Shown: positions 1 through 9,123, counted from the stretch's first letter. The stretch: DNA of 64,000 bases from Microbacterium sp. MPKO10 (GCF_026107415.2 NZ_JAPCHX010000002.1:372001-436000), one strand, 5' to 3'. Numbers and translations are program-made. The notes: a model not told the origin generated them from the sequence alone.

Positions 1-70
1 TCGTCTGTGCTGTCTCCACGCTCGGTCACGTGGCAAGTGTAGTGTCGCCGGACTGTGTAAGCATGGACTC

Positions 71-685
71 ATGACGACGACGCCGTTCGATTGGGATGCC
101 TATTACGAGGCGATGTCGGGGCGCCCGCTGCGCAAGAACCTCGTCGCCGCCCTCGAGCACTGGGGTGATCGGCCGCCCGGGAATGCCGTTGACCTCGGCG
201 CAGGCGACGGTCTCGAGACACGTGAGCTTGCCTCGCGCGGGTGGCAGGTCACGGCGATCGACGGCCATGCCGATCTGAGCACACAGCTGGCCGGGGTGGA
301 AGGCGTCGTGGCACAGCACGCCGATTTCGCGCAGATCACCGAGCTGCCAGCATCCGATCTCGTGGTCGCCGCCTTCTCGTTGCCGTTCTGCCCACCCGCG
401 CATTTCGACCCACTGTGGGGTGCGATCCGCACGTGTCTGCGCCCGGGCGGAATTCTCGCCGTCGAGTTTTTCGGTGTGCGAGATAAGTGGGCCGGAACTC
501 CGGGAATGACCTTCCACACGCACAACGATGTCGAGAGGATGCTGTGGGGGCTTGAGACGCTGCTGCTCGACGAAGACGAGCGCGACGGTCGCGCGTTCGA
601 CGGGCCGAAGCACTGGCACGTCTTTCACGTCATCGCCCGATGTCCGGAAGGGGAGCGTCACTCACCCGAACCCTCAACGGACTGA
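71..685 (+). CDS. class I SAM-dependent methyltransferase
   Basis: A 204-residue protein with a Rossmann-type SAM-binding core. Motif I reads VDLGAGDG at residues 40-47, and an acidic residue closes the second strand (AID, residues 62-64). Later it shows the 'LRPGG' turn typical of class I methyltransferases. The length suits a stand-alone small-molecule methyltransferase. The substrate cannot be read from the sequence. The ATG at 71 is the first start that keeps the whole fold. The gene is convergent with the MarR gene downstream and shares no operon with it. Confidence 0.8.
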   Translation: MTTTPFDWDAYYEAMSGRPLRKNLVAALEHWGDRPPGNAVDLGAGDGLETRELASRGWQVTAIDGHADLSTQLAGVEGVVAQHADFAQITELPASDLVVAAFSLPFCPPAHFDPLWGAIRTCLRPGGILAVEFFGVRDKWAGTPGMTFHTHNDVERMLWGLETLLLDEDERDGRAFDGPKHWHVFHVIARCPEGERHSPEPSTD

Positions 686-884
686 GCAGGCGGTTGACCG
701 AGCGGACGGCGACAGGTGGTCGCGGGCCCGGTAGGTGGGTGCAACGATCAGTAAGTCTGCGGTCTGCGGTCTGCGGGTTGTGGTCTGCGGGTTGCGGCCA
801 CCGGTTCAAAATCAGCGGTCAGCAAGCGGTGTGCGATCCGATCAGTATTCTGCGATCAGATCAGCGGTCTGAATCTGCGTTCGC
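686..884. repeat. convergent intergenic region with a 7-bp tandem array
   Basis: This gap lies between two convergent genes. From 756 to 797 it holds six consecutive 7-bp units: TCTGCGG three times, GTTGTGG, TCTGCGG, GTTGCGG. After that come looser AGCGGTC/CGATCAG words up to about 885. I see no gene, tRNA or clear terminator hairpin. A similar heptamer array sits in the next convergent gap at 3852-3928. Confidence 0.7.
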
Positions 885-1442
885 TCAGTCCGCATCAGTG
901 AGGGCGATCTCGTTCGCCATGTCATCGAGAAAGCGAGCGACGATCTGACGCTCGTCGCTCGAAAGTCGTGCCGCGGCGTAGAAGCGCTTTGCCTGCTGGC
1001 GGCCGACAGTGTTCAACGCCGCTTCTCGCGTCGTCGGTGTGATCGAGATCGCCAGGGCGCGCCTGTCGTGGGGGTGAGGCTGCCGTGTGATGTGTCCGGC
1101 GCGTTCGAGTCGGTCGAGAAGTTTCGTCGTCGACGCCGTCGAGATGGCGAGGTGCGTGGCGATGGCTCCCGGTGTGGCGATCGTGTGACGGTTCTCGGCC
1201 ACGATCAGGTAGTGCAGGGCGCGCATGTCCGACTGATTGAGCTTCATATACTGCAGAGATGCCTCGGTCAAGCGCTGCTCGGCATCGCGCAGGCGCGCGA
1301 GCGAGGCCATGAGGGTGTTGATCTCGCTGACGTCAGCATCCGAGAGGGCAGACCTGTCGACAAGTTCGCTGAACGGATCACTCGCGTCAAGGTCATAGAT
1401 GCCCGATGACGTTGTCTCAGAATCGTCGCCGGAAACCGTCAT
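885..1442 (-). CDS. MarR family transcriptional regulator
   Basis: A 185-residue winged-helix regulator. The recognition region reads 'ATHLAISTASTTKLLDRLERAGHITR', followed by the 'DRRALAISITPT' wing, both hallmarks of MarR proteins. An N-terminal extension of about 35 residues is acidic. The gene is divergent from an MMPL exporter gene and almost certainly represses it and possibly itself. The start codon is preceded by TAGACT (complement of 1449-1454) with a 6-nt gap, so the message is probably leaderless. The ligand is unknown. Confidence 0.88.
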   Translation of the reverse strand: MTVSGDDSETTSSGIYDLDASDPFSELVDRSALSDADVSEINTLMASLARLRDAEQRLTEASLQYMKLNQSDMRALHYLIVAENRHTIATPGAIATHLAISTASTTKLLDRLERAGHITRQPHPHDRRALAISITPTTREAALNTVGRQQAKRFYAAARLSSDERQIVARFLDDMANEIALTDAD

Positions 1443-1496
1443 GCCGCAAGTCTAGCGGGGCGTGAAGCACACTGAGATTTCTGCATGCTACCGTTA

Positions 1497-1511
1497 TAGC
1501 TAGCCTAGCTA
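1497..1511. promoter_or_regulatory. palindromic operator for the MarR regulator
   Basis: TAGCTAG at 1497-1503, one central C, then CTAGCTA at 1505-1511 form a perfect 7-bp inverted repeat. It lies in the divergent gap between the MarR gene and the MMPL gene, 22 bp before the MMPL start. The size and symmetry fit a MarR dimer site. That the neighbouring MarR protein binds it is an inference. Confidence 0.7.
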
Positions 1512-1533
1512 GTGAAATCTCGGGGGAAACCGC

Positions 1534-3783
1534 ATGTCCACAAAGCACCCAGCGACGGACGAAAGAGTCGGGTCACACGGTGCCGAGCGTGCGCGTTCTC
1601 GCGTGCCGCGCTGGCTCCGGATCGTGCTTCCCGCACTTCTGATCATCGTGTGGCTCGCCGCTGCTTCCGTCGGCGGACCGTACTTCGGCAAGGTCGACGA
1701 GGTGTCGTCGAACGACCAGACGGCGTACCTTCCCGAATCCGCTGACGCAACACAGGTGCACGAGCTTCTCGGAGAGTTCAGCGACTCAGACGCGATTCCC
1801 GCGATCGTCGTGTTTGCAAGCGACGACGAGCTGACTGATGAGCAGATCGACGCGATCTCCGACAGCATCGAGGATCTCGATGGCACCGCGGGCATCGCCT
1901 CAGACATCTCGCCGGCGATTCCCTCCGATGACGATCGCGCCGTCCAGGCATTCGTGCCGATCAACTCAGACGCAGAGGTGGGAGATGTTGTGACGGAAAT
2001 CGGAGATGCCCTGCGCGCGTCGGCGCCCGACAACGTCTCTGTGCATGTCACGGGGCCAGCCGGATTCTCGGCCGATCTCGTGGAGAGCTTCGCGGGAATC
2101 GACGGGCTGCTGCTCGGCGTCGCCCTGCTTGCCGTCTTCATCATTCTGATCCTCGTATACCGCTCGTTCCTTCTGCCGATCGCCGTGCTGTCGACGAGCC
2201 TCTTCGCGCTCTGCGTTGCCCTGCTCACCGTCTGGTGGCTCGCGAAGGCGGACGTTCTTCTGCTGAGCGGTCAGACGCAGGGAATTCTCTTCATCCTCGT
2301 GATCGGAGCGGCGACGGACTATTCGCTTCTCTACGTCTCGCGCTATCGCGAAGAACTGCGGGTGAGCTCTGACAAATGGGAGGCCACGCTGCGCGCTTTG
2401 CGCGGAGCGGTCGAGCCCATTGCAGCATCCGGCGGCACCGTGATCGCGGGGCTGCTCTGCCTGCTTTTGAGCGATCTGAAGTCGAATAGCACGCTGGGCC
2501 CCGTCACCGCCATCGGCATTGTGTTTGCCATGCTTGCCGCTCTGACCCTTTTGCCCGCGCTGCTCTTTGCCTTCGGCCGTGCCGCGTTCTGGCCGCGCCG
2601 GCCGCGCTACGAGCCCGAGGTCGTGGACGCCGAAAACGGTATGCCCGCACGGGGCCCCTGGGTGCGCGTTGCGCGGCAGGTCACGCGCCACCCTCGACTG
2701 ATCTGGACAGTGACGAGCGTCGTGCTGCTCGTCGGTGCATTTGGCGTGATGCAGCTGAATGCGTCGGGCGTTCCGCAATCGGACCTCGTGCTGGGTCAAT
2801 CGGAGGCCCGTGACGGCCAGGCGGTGCTCGGCGAGCACTTTCCCGGCGGATCAGGAAGCCCCGCGCAGATCGTCGTCGACGAGTCGGCTCTGGACGAGGC
2901 ATCCGACATCCTTCTCGACCACACGGGCATCGACAGTGTTGCCGTGGTGACGGCGGATTCGCCAAGCGGAACGGCCCCCGTCACCGAGGACGGAATCAGC
3001 GCGCTCGGACCTCCGGGGACGCCTGTACCCGAACCGACGGTCGTCGACGGTGACGTGATGCTGCAGGCTACCCTTTCGGACGCCGCGGACTCGGATGCTG
3101 CCGCCGAGACGGTGAGCGATCTGCGAACCCAACTGGCGGATGCTGTTCCCGGAGCGCTTGTCGGGGGAGTGACAGCGACGGCAATCGACACGAACGATGC
3201 GTCGATTCACGACCGCAACCTGATCATTCCCGTCATTCTCGTCGTGATCATGCTGATCCTCATGTTGCTGCTCCGCTCGATCCTTGCGCCGCTGCTGCTC
3301 ATTGCCACCACCGTTCTGTCGTTCGGGACGGCGCTTGGCATCGCAGCGCTGATGTTCAACCATGTTTTCCAGTTCTCGGGTGCCGACCCCGCTGTTCCCC
3401 TTTACGGGTTCGTGTTCCTCGTGGCGTTGGGAATCGACTACAACATCTTCCTCATGACACGTGTGCGCGAAGAGACGATCAAACACGGCACGCGTGACGG
3501 CATCGTGCGCGGACTCGCGATCACCGGCGGCGTCATCACGTCTGCCGGCGTGGTTCTCGCCGCGACATTCGCCGCGCTTTCCGTGATCCCCGTGCTCTTC
3601 CTCGTGCAGATCGCGTTCATCGTCGCCTTCGGGGTGCTGCTTGATACGTTCATCGTGCGGTCACTGCTTGTTCCCGCACTGACGTACGACATCGGGCGAG
3701 CCATCTGGTGGCCGTCGAAGCTTTCGCGACGCGCAGCCGAGAACGGGTTGCTGACACAGCGGTCGCACAAGCACGCGCGGTGA
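1534..3783 (+). CDS. MMPL/RND-family membrane exporter
   Basis: A 749-residue protein with an N-terminal membrane helix (about residues 29-46) and two halves. Each half has an extracytoplasmic domain followed by a five- to six-helix MMPL bundle. The paired Asp-Tyr residues that form the proton relay in MmpL proteins are visible at D262-Y263 and D635-Y636. It probably exports lipids or hydrophobic drugs driven by proton flow. The ATG at 1534 follows a G-rich Shine-Dalgarno tract. Divergence from a MarR gene with an operator between them suggests an inducible drug or lipid efflux unit. Confidence 0.88.
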   Translation: MSTKHPATDERVGSHGAERARSRVPRWLRIVLPALLIIVWLAAASVGGPYFGKVDEVSSNDQTAYLPESADATQVHELLGEFSDSDAIPAIVVFASDDELTDEQIDAISDSIEDLDGTAGIASDISPAIPSDDDRAVQAFVPINSDAEVGDVVTEIGDALRASAPDNVSVHVTGPAGFSADLVESFAGIDGLLLGVALLAVFIILILVYRSFLLPIAVLSTSLFALCVALLTVWWLAKADVLLLSGQTQGILFILVIGAATDYSLLYVSRYREELRVSSDKWEATLRALRGAVEPIAASGGTVIAGLLCLLLSDLKSNSTLGPVTAIGIVFAMLAALTLLPALLFAFGRAAFWPRRPRYEPEVVDAENGMPARGPWVRVARQVTRHPRLIWTVTSVVLLVGAFGVMQLNASGVPQSDLVLGQSEARDGQAVLGEHFPGGSGSPAQIVVDESALDEASDILLDHTGIDSVAVVTADSPSGTAPVTEDGISALGPPGTPVPEPTVVDGDVMLQATLSDAADSDAAAETVSDLRTQLADAVPGALVGGVTATAIDTNDASIHDRNLIIPVILVVIMLILMLLLRSILAPLLLIATTVLSFGTALGIAALMFNHVFQFSGADPAVPLYGFVFLVALGIDYNIFLMTRVREETIKHGTRDGIVRGLAITGGVITSAGVVLAATFAALSVIPVLFLVQIAFIVAFGVLLDTFIVRSLLVPALTYDIGRAIWWPSKLSRRAAENGLLTQRSHKHAR

Positions 3784-4046
3784 AGCTCATGCTCTGCTCC
3801 GTGGCATCGGCGAGGATTCGCGGTGTCACGCGTCGTTGACTTGAGTCTCGAGCCCTGGGCCCTGAGCCCTGGGCCCTGGGCCCTGAGCCGCGGGTCCTGA
3901 GCCGCGGGCCCTGGGCTCTGAGTAGTGAGCCGGATGCCCGAGTGACCTGTCTGGCGCGGCGATTCCAAGTCGACCTGGCCGTTGCGCGGCGCCGGGGTCT
4001 TAGCCCGTGAGCCCTGAGTTCCACATCGTGCGCGAGCGTTCGATGT
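3784..4046. repeat. convergent intergenic region with a 7-bp tandem array
   Basis: The gap lies between the convergent MMPL and phosphatase genes. From 3852 to 3928 it holds about eleven 7-bp units of consensus GCCCTGR, with variants GCCGCGG and GTCCTGA. A short echo occurs near 4004-4020. No gene or RNA is seen. The array may act as a weak structured terminator, but there is no T-rich tail. Confidence 0.75.
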
Positions 4047-4799
4047 TCACCGGGTCGAGGCAGTGTCCTCGACGAGACTGTTGCGCAGTGCCTTCAGGGT
4101 CTCATCGTCGAGCCCATGAGCGGCAAAGTATTCGCGAGAGCCGCCATACTCGGCATCGACGTGCGCGAGCGTCGCGTGCATCGCGTCGGCATCGGTACCG
4201 CACACCACCATCTCGATCTCCTCGGTCACCTCAATACCCATCTGGCGCACAAGAGCCAGCATCTTCTCACTCCACACACCGGCGAGATTCTCGGCCGAGA
4301 CGACATAGTCACTGACAATCTCCGAACGATGCACACCGACGGCATCCAGCATGAGTGCCACGGCGACACCCGTACGGTCTTTGCCCGCCGTACAGTGCAC
4401 GAGCACGCCTCCTGCCGCTCGCAGAGCCACCCACTCGGCGATCCGCGCGAAGCTCTCGCCGGCTTCGGCGACGAGGTCCGTGTACAACTCGGTGAGGGTT
4501 GGAACGTGGGTGACGGTGTCGTGAACCGCGCCCTCAAGAAGAGGAAGCGAGATATAGTCGGCCAGTGTCGACTCGTCGAGCATCGGCTGAGTCTGCTCGA
4601 CTTCGACACGGCTGCGCAGGTCGAAGATCGTCGTGATTCCCGTCTCGCCGAACTGCGTGCGCCCCGCCGGACTCATCGCCATGAGAGCATCCGATCGGAA
4701 AAGACGGCCATACCGGATGCTGCCGCCCGCAGCCGTCAGCCCGCCAACGTCCCGAAAATTGCTGAGCCCCTCGGGCGCCGGCACTGCTGACTCTGTCAT
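4047..4799 (-). CDS. tyrosine/serine protein phosphatase (DSP/PTP superfamily)
   Basis: A 250-residue phosphatase. The P-loop signature H-C-x5-R is at residues 135-142 (HCTAGKDR), with Cys136 as nucleophile and Arg142 binding phosphate. The N-terminal 'FRDVGG' (residues 15-20) is typical of the bacterial lipid/tyrosine phosphatase subgroup related to Mycobacterium PtpB. The substrate could be a phosphoprotein or a phosphoinositide. The ATG at 4799 has a good AGGGAG site just upstream. It is transcribed alone. Confidence 0.88.
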   Translation of the reverse strand: MTESAVPAPEGLSNFRDVGGLTAAGGSIRYGRLFRSDALMAMSPAGRTQFGETGITTIFDLRSRVEVEQTQPMLDESTLADYISLPLLEGAVHDTVTHVPTLTELYTDLVAEAGESFARIAEWVALRAAGGVLVHCTAGKDRTGVAVALMLDAVGVHRSEIVSDYVVSAENLAGVWSEKMLALVRQMGIEVTEEIEMVVCGTDADAMHATLAHVDAEYGGSREYFAAHGLDDETLKALRNSLVEDTASTR

Positions 4800-4988
4800 G
4801 AGAACTCCCTTGCGATCACGGCACCTGCCAGGGTAGCGGGTCGCTTCCCCGTGGCGGCATCCGGGTGCTGCATGCGCCTACCGAATGCCTGCGTGGGAGT
4901 CAGCACCTATTCGGTGACGAATTACGGGGTGGTCGGCGCGATGAGCTCGCTTCTCTCGTCACGGGTCTGGGCTGTGGGCGCGGCACCG

Positions 4989-5945
4989 TCAATTCTCCGC
5001 GCGATCGCTTGCCGGGACCGTTGCGGTTGGAGCGCCCGCGAGCTCGAGCTGACGCCGCGGCTGCTTCAGCAGTACCAGCGCCACGATGACGATGCCCATC
5101 GCGATCCAGCCGGGAGCGCCGAGAATGGTTGAGAATGCCGCGTCGAAGTTCGCCGGAAGCCAGAGGAAGGTCAGCGATGTGACGGAGTTGAGCGCACCGT
5201 GGCCGACCGCGGCGGGCCAGATGTTGCCCGTCCAGTAGCGGGCCCACTGCAGCAGCACTCCCACGCAGAGTGTGAACCCGCACATCCAGAGCAGCCCGGT
5301 CAGATCCGTGCGGTTGAAGTTGTAGCCGAGCAGGATGATCGGCGCGTGCCACAGCCCCCAGATGACGCCGATGATGCCGGCGGACTTCCAGAAGCCGAGG
5401 GGTGCGAGGGCCGACGTGAGGAAGCCGCGCCAACCGAGTTCTTCGCCGAATGCGGACACGGAGCTCATCAGCACCGTGAGGGGCAGCCAGGCGAACGAGG
5501 CAGCCATGTACGAGGCGACGGTCATGTCACCGCCGAGCGCGCCTTGCAGGCTTGACGACGACCAATCGGGCGTCGTCCACCCGAGCAGGACGGCGATGAA
5601 GAAGGCTCCGAACGCCAGGATGAGAAAGATGATCGGCCACCCGAGAAACAGCACGATGTTGCGCCAGACCGGGCGGAACGGAACGAAACCGAGGTATCGC
5701 GCTTTCTTGGCGGGGCGCACCATCGTGAAGGTCACGATGAGCGCGGCGACAGACGGCGTGAGCATCATCGCGCCGATCAGCGGCATCGCCATCGGACTCG
5801 ACAGCCCATTGCCGAGCCAGAGCGGTAGCATGACGAGCCACGCAAGTCCGCACGCGAGCACCGTGTACACGACGACGGCGGCCCAGGGCACTCGTGCGGC
5901 GTGCCCTGCAGAAGATGCCTGTTGAGTCTGCGTTGACGTATCCAT
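4989..5945 (-). CDS. CPBP family intramembrane protease (intact motifs)
   Basis: A 318-residue multi-span membrane protein of the CPBP (CAAX protease/bacteriocin-processing) family. The three catalytic motifs are complete: EELGWR at 168-173, His200 in 'WGLWHAP', and HGALN at 249-253. I take the ATG at 5945 because its tandem paralogue starts with the same MDT, and TACCGT lies 7 nt upstream as a leaderless -10 box. A start 14 codons earlier is less likely. It may process membrane peptides or give self-immunity; the substrate is unknown. Confidence 0.82.
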   Translation of the reverse strand: MDTSTQTQQASSAGHAARVPWAAVVVYTVLACGLAWLVMLPLWLGNGLSSPMAMPLIGAMMLTPSVAALIVTFTMVRPAKKARYLGFVPFRPVWRNIVLFLGWPIIFLILAFGAFFIAVLLGWTTPDWSSSSLQGALGGDMTVASYMAASFAWLPLTVLMSSVSAFGEELGWRGFLTSALAPLGFWKSAGIIGVIWGLWHAPIILLGYNFNRTDLTGLLWMCGFTLCVGVLLQWARYWTGNIWPAAVGHGALNSVTSLTFLWLPANFDAAFSTILGAPGWIAMGIVIVALVLLKQPRRQLELAGAPTATVPASDRAEN

Positions 5946-6040
5946 ACCACCGACGGTACGAAGAACGGATGCTGCAGACATCCGCACGCAGACGGAACTT
6001 TGCTCTCCGCCTCACGGGGGAGAAACGCCGACGGCGCCGC

Positions 6041-6943
6041 CTATCTGCCGGGTGGAGGAGCTTCGAGCTCCAGGCTGCGGCGCGGTTGCCGAAGAAGCGC
6101 AAGAATAGCGATTGCGACCCCCATCAGCATCCACCCGGGTAAACCAAGAAGCGTCGATGTCACGACCGATGCCTCGCCCGACGGCCAGAGAAGTGTGTGT
6201 GGGATCACGGCGTTCACGGCACCGTGACCGATCGTCGTCGTCCAGATGTTTCCGGTGGCATAGCGTGCCCACTGCAGAATGACCGTGAGGCCGATCGCGA
6301 AGACCATCATGAACAGCGCGCCTGCAGCATCCACGCGGTCAAAGTAGTACCCGAGCATGATGAGCGGCGAATACCAGACGCCGGCAATCACACCCGTGAG
6401 AAGCGCTGACTGCCAGAAGCCGAGCGGAGCAAGCGCGGAGGCGAGGAAGCCGCGCCAGCCGAGTTCTTGACCGAATGCGGTGAGCGACGAGACGAGCGTT
6501 GAGAATGGGAGCCCGGAGAGCAGAACCAACGCGTAGGTGCTTACCGTGATTTGGTCGCCGTACAGGTGGTACATATCGCTCGAGAACCACTCGGTTGTCG
6601 TCATGCCGAATTGCACGGCTAAGAAGAAGGCGAGGACGCCGATGACGGCCCAGAACACCGGCCAGATGACGATCAGGACGACACTGCGCCACGCCGGTGT
6701 GAACGGAAGGAAGCCGAGGAATCGCGAGGGTCGTGACGGTTTCACCATCGTGAACGTGACGATGAGCGCGGAGACGGCCGGGGTGAACATCATCGCCGCG
6801 GTGAGGACGATCGCGAATGGTGACGAGAAGCCGTCGCCCAACCAGAGGGGGAGGAGCGCGAGCCAGGCCAACGCCCACGACAGAAGCGTGAAGATGCCGA
6901 CAGCTTTCCACGGAACCTGCGTCAGACGCGCTGCAGTGTCCAT
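6041..6943 (-). CDS. CPBP family protein, probably catalytically inactive paralogue
   Basis: A 300-residue tandem paralogue of the gene just downstream, alignable over its whole length. Two catalytic positions have changed. The first Glu of motif 1 is Gln (Q159-E160-LGW-R164), and the motif-2 His is Tyr191 ('GVWYSP'). Motif 3 is kept (H240, N244). It is therefore probably a non-proteolytic pseudoenzyme, perhaps a partner of the active copy. TAGTGT lies 7 nt before the ATG, suggesting a leaderless transcript independent of the next gene. Confidence 0.82.
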   Translation of the reverse strand: MDTAARLTQVPWKAVGIFTLLSWALAWLALLPLWLGDGFSSPFAIVLTAAMMFTPAVSALIVTFTMVKPSRPSRFLGFLPFTPAWRSVVLIVIWPVFWAVIGVLAFFLAVQFGMTTTEWFSSDMYHLYGDQITVSTYALVLLSGLPFSTLVSSLTAFGQELGWRGFLASALAPLGFWQSALLTGVIAGVWYSPLIMLGYYFDRVDAAGALFMMVFAIGLTVILQWARYATGNIWTTTIGHGAVNAVIPHTLLWPSGEASVVTSTLLGLPGWMLMGVAIAILALLRQPRRSLELEAPPPGR

Positions 6944-7102
6944 GTGCGCGACACTAGGGGATCTGCGGGCGGCTCGCCACCGACAGGCCCGATTGCACGT
7001 GAATCTGTGAGGGGTGCGCGCTGGCGTCGAGCCCGGATTCCGACGTCATTCGGCTCCAGCGTACGCACCCTGCGTGCGTGCTCCCTCGGCGGGGCCACGT
7101 GG

Positions 7103-7774
7103 TTAGCGCAGACCCTTCTTCGACGAGATCACGCCGGTGTCGAAGCCGAAGAGGTACAGTCCGCGGTGGAAGCGTGCGTGCTCCACCTTGATGCAGCGGT
7201 CCATGACGACGGTGAGGCCCTTCGCCTCGGCATCGTAGGCGGCTTCTTCGTTCCAGATGCCCAGCTGCACCCAGATCGTGTCGATTCCCGCTGCCTTCAC
7301 CTCGTCGACGACCTGAGGAATGTCGCTCGGCTTGCGAAACACGACGGCGATGTCTGGCGTCTCCGGCAGTGAAGCGAGATCGGGATAGGCCTTTTCGCCG
7401 AGGATCTCGTCAGCGTTGGGGTTGACGAAGTACAGCGTATAGTCGCTCGACTGCTGCAGGTACGTTCCCACAAAGTAACTCGCGCGCGCCGGGTTCGCCG
7501 ACGCTCCGACGATCGCGACGGATTTCGCTGCCTTGAGGATGGCCAGGCGCTGCTTGGCGTCGGGGCCCACCCAGGTGCGCTGCGACTTCAGCAGTTTGGC
7601 GAGGGGCGAGTCGGCGGGCATCTCGCAGCTCAGCCTGTTCTGCAGGGTGACGATGTCTGTGGCGTCCGGATCGGCCGCTGCGGAGTGCGTCTCGACGTCG
7701 CCCTGCGTGGCGTGTGCTTGTTCTGTGTTGTCCTTGGGCGCGCCGACGTCTGCCACGCTGTTCTGCTCTGCCAT
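7103..7774 (-). CDS. CoA-binding domain protein (YccU-like)
   Basis: About 223 residues: an N-terminal polar stretch of around 50 residues, then a CoA-binding Rossmann domain beginning 'KSVAIVGASANPAR', as in the YccU family. The precise role is unknown; members bind CoA or nucleotides without a known reaction. The stop codon of the upstream metY overlaps an ATG at 7780 (ATGA). A second ATG at 7774 stands 7 nt after a GGAGG site, and I chose it on spacing. Translation is probably coupled to metY, linking the protein to sulfur amino acid metabolism. Confidence 0.8.
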   Translation of the reverse strand: MAEQNSVADVGAPKDNTEQAHATQGDVETHSAAADPDATDIVTLQNRLSCEMPADSPLAKLLKSQRTWVGPDAKQRLAILKAAKSVAIVGASANPARASYFVGTYLQQSSDYTLYFVNPNADEILGEKAYPDLASLPETPDIAVVFRKPSDIPQVVDEVKAAGIDTIWVQLGIWNEEAAYDAEAKGLTVVMDRCIKVEHARFHRGLYLFGFDTGVISSKKGLR

Positions 7775-7776
7775 GA

Positions 7777-9066
7777 TCATGCCTCCACTGCCTGGCTGAG
7801 AGCCTGGTCGAGATCGTAGATGATGTCTGCAGCATCCTCGATGCCGACGCTGAGCCTCACGAGACCCGGCTGCACACCAGCATCCTCGAGCTGCTGTTCG
7901 GTCAGTTGCGCGTGAGTCGTCGATCCCGGGTGAATGATGAGCGTCTTCGTGTCGCCGATGTTGGCGACGTGGCTTGCAAGGTTGACCGACTCGATGAGGG
8001 CCTGGCCCGCCGCACGCCCGCCCTTGATGACGAAGCTGAACACCGAGCTGGGGCCGAGCGGCAGGTACTTCTGGGCACGCTCAAAGTGTGGGTGGCTCTC
8101 GAGCCCAGCCCAGTACACGGATTCGATGCGGTCGTCGGCCTCGAGCCAGGCCGCCACCTCGCGGGCATTCTCCACGTGCGCGCTCATGCGGAACGGCAAC
8201 GTCTCGATGCCCTGCGCCAGCTGCTGCGCGCTCGTTGCCGACAGCGCCGGTCCGATGTCGCGCAACTGCTCGGCGCGCAGACGCGTGAGGAACGCGTATT
8301 CGCCAAAGTTTCCCGCCCACTGCAGACCGCCGTATGTGTGCACGGGCTCGTGGAACAACGGAAACTTCTCGCGCGAATATGTGAACCGGCCCGACTCCAC
8401 GACGAGTCCGCCCATGGTGGTGCCGTGGCCGCCGAGAAACTTCGTCGCCGAGTGCGTCACGATATCGGCGCCCCACTCGATCGGCCGGTTGAGGTACGGA
8501 GTCGCGATCGTGGAATCGATGATGAGTGGCACGTCGTGGGCGTGCGCGACGTCGGCGAGACCAGAAATATCGGCAATCTCGCCCGACGGGTTCGCGATGG
8601 TCTCGGCGAAGATGGCCTTTGTCTTGTCGGTAATTGCCGCGGCGTAGTCGGCTGGGTCTGTTGAGTGCACGAATGTGGTGTCGACGCCGAACCGGCGCAG
8701 CGTGACGTCAAGCTGCGTGATCGAGCCGCCGTAGAGGCTCGACGAGGCGACGATGTGGTCGCCCGCGCCGACGATGCTGGCGAACGTGATGTATTGGGCC
8801 GAGAGACCGGATGCTGTCGCGACGGCGCCGAGCCCGCCCTCGAGGCTCGCCACGCGCTCTTCGAGACTCGCGACTGTGGGGTTCGCCAGGCGTGCGTAGA
8901 TATTGCCGTACTTCTGCAGGGCGAAGCGAGCCGAGGCATCCGCTGAATCGTCGAAGACGAAGGCTGTCGACTGGTAGACGGGGAGCGCTCGGGCGCCGGT
9001 CTCGGGGTCGGGGATGTTGCCCGCGTGGATTGCCCGCGTGCGGAAGCCATACTCGCGATCTGCCAT
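7777..9066 (-). CDS. metY: O-acetylhomoserine aminocarboxypropyltransferase (sulfhydrylase)
   Basis: A 429-residue PLP enzyme of the Cys/Met metabolism family. It makes homocysteine from O-acetylhomoserine and sulfide (or a thiol) in the cytosol. The PLP lysine is K209 in 'SATKFLGGHG', with D184 in 'IIDSTIATP'. The long insert and length match MetY rather than the shorter MetB. TAGCCT, 6 nt before the ATG, points to a leaderless transcript. A 13-bp palindrome at 9111-9123 may be its operator. The CoA-binding gene follows with a 4-bp overlap. Confidence 0.92.
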   Translation of the reverse strand: MADREYGFRTRAIHAGNIPDPETGARALPVYQSTAFVFDDSADASARFALQKYGNIYARLANPTVASLEERVASLEGGLGAVATASGLSAQYITFASIVGAGDHIVASSSLYGGSITQLDVTLRRFGVDTTFVHSTDPADYAAAITDKTKAIFAETIANPSGEIADISGLADVAHAHDVPLIIDSTIATPYLNRPIEWGADIVTHSATKFLGGHGTTMGGLVVESGRFTYSREKFPLFHEPVHTYGGLQWAGNFGEYAFLTRLRAEQLRDIGPALSATSAQQLAQGIETLPFRMSAHVENAREVAAWLEADDRIESVYWAGLESHPHFERAQKYLPLGPSSVFSFVIKGGRAAGQALIESVNLASHVANIGDTKTLIIHPGSTTHAQLTEQQLEDAGVQPGLVRLSVGIEDAADIIYDLDQALSQAVEA

Positions 9067-9110
9067 GCTTTGAGGCTAGCGGGGCGGATGCCGCGGAGGC
9101 GAAGCAGCGC

Positions 9111-9123
9111 GTAACACTGTTAC
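9111..9123. promoter_or_regulatory. palindrome upstream of metY
   Basis: GTAACA at 9111-9116, a central C, and TGTTAC at 9118-9123 form a perfect inverted repeat about 45 bp upstream of metY, on the promoter side. It does not resemble the lacI operator motif nearby. It could be a site for a sulfur-metabolism regulator encoded elsewhere. Confidence 0.4.
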
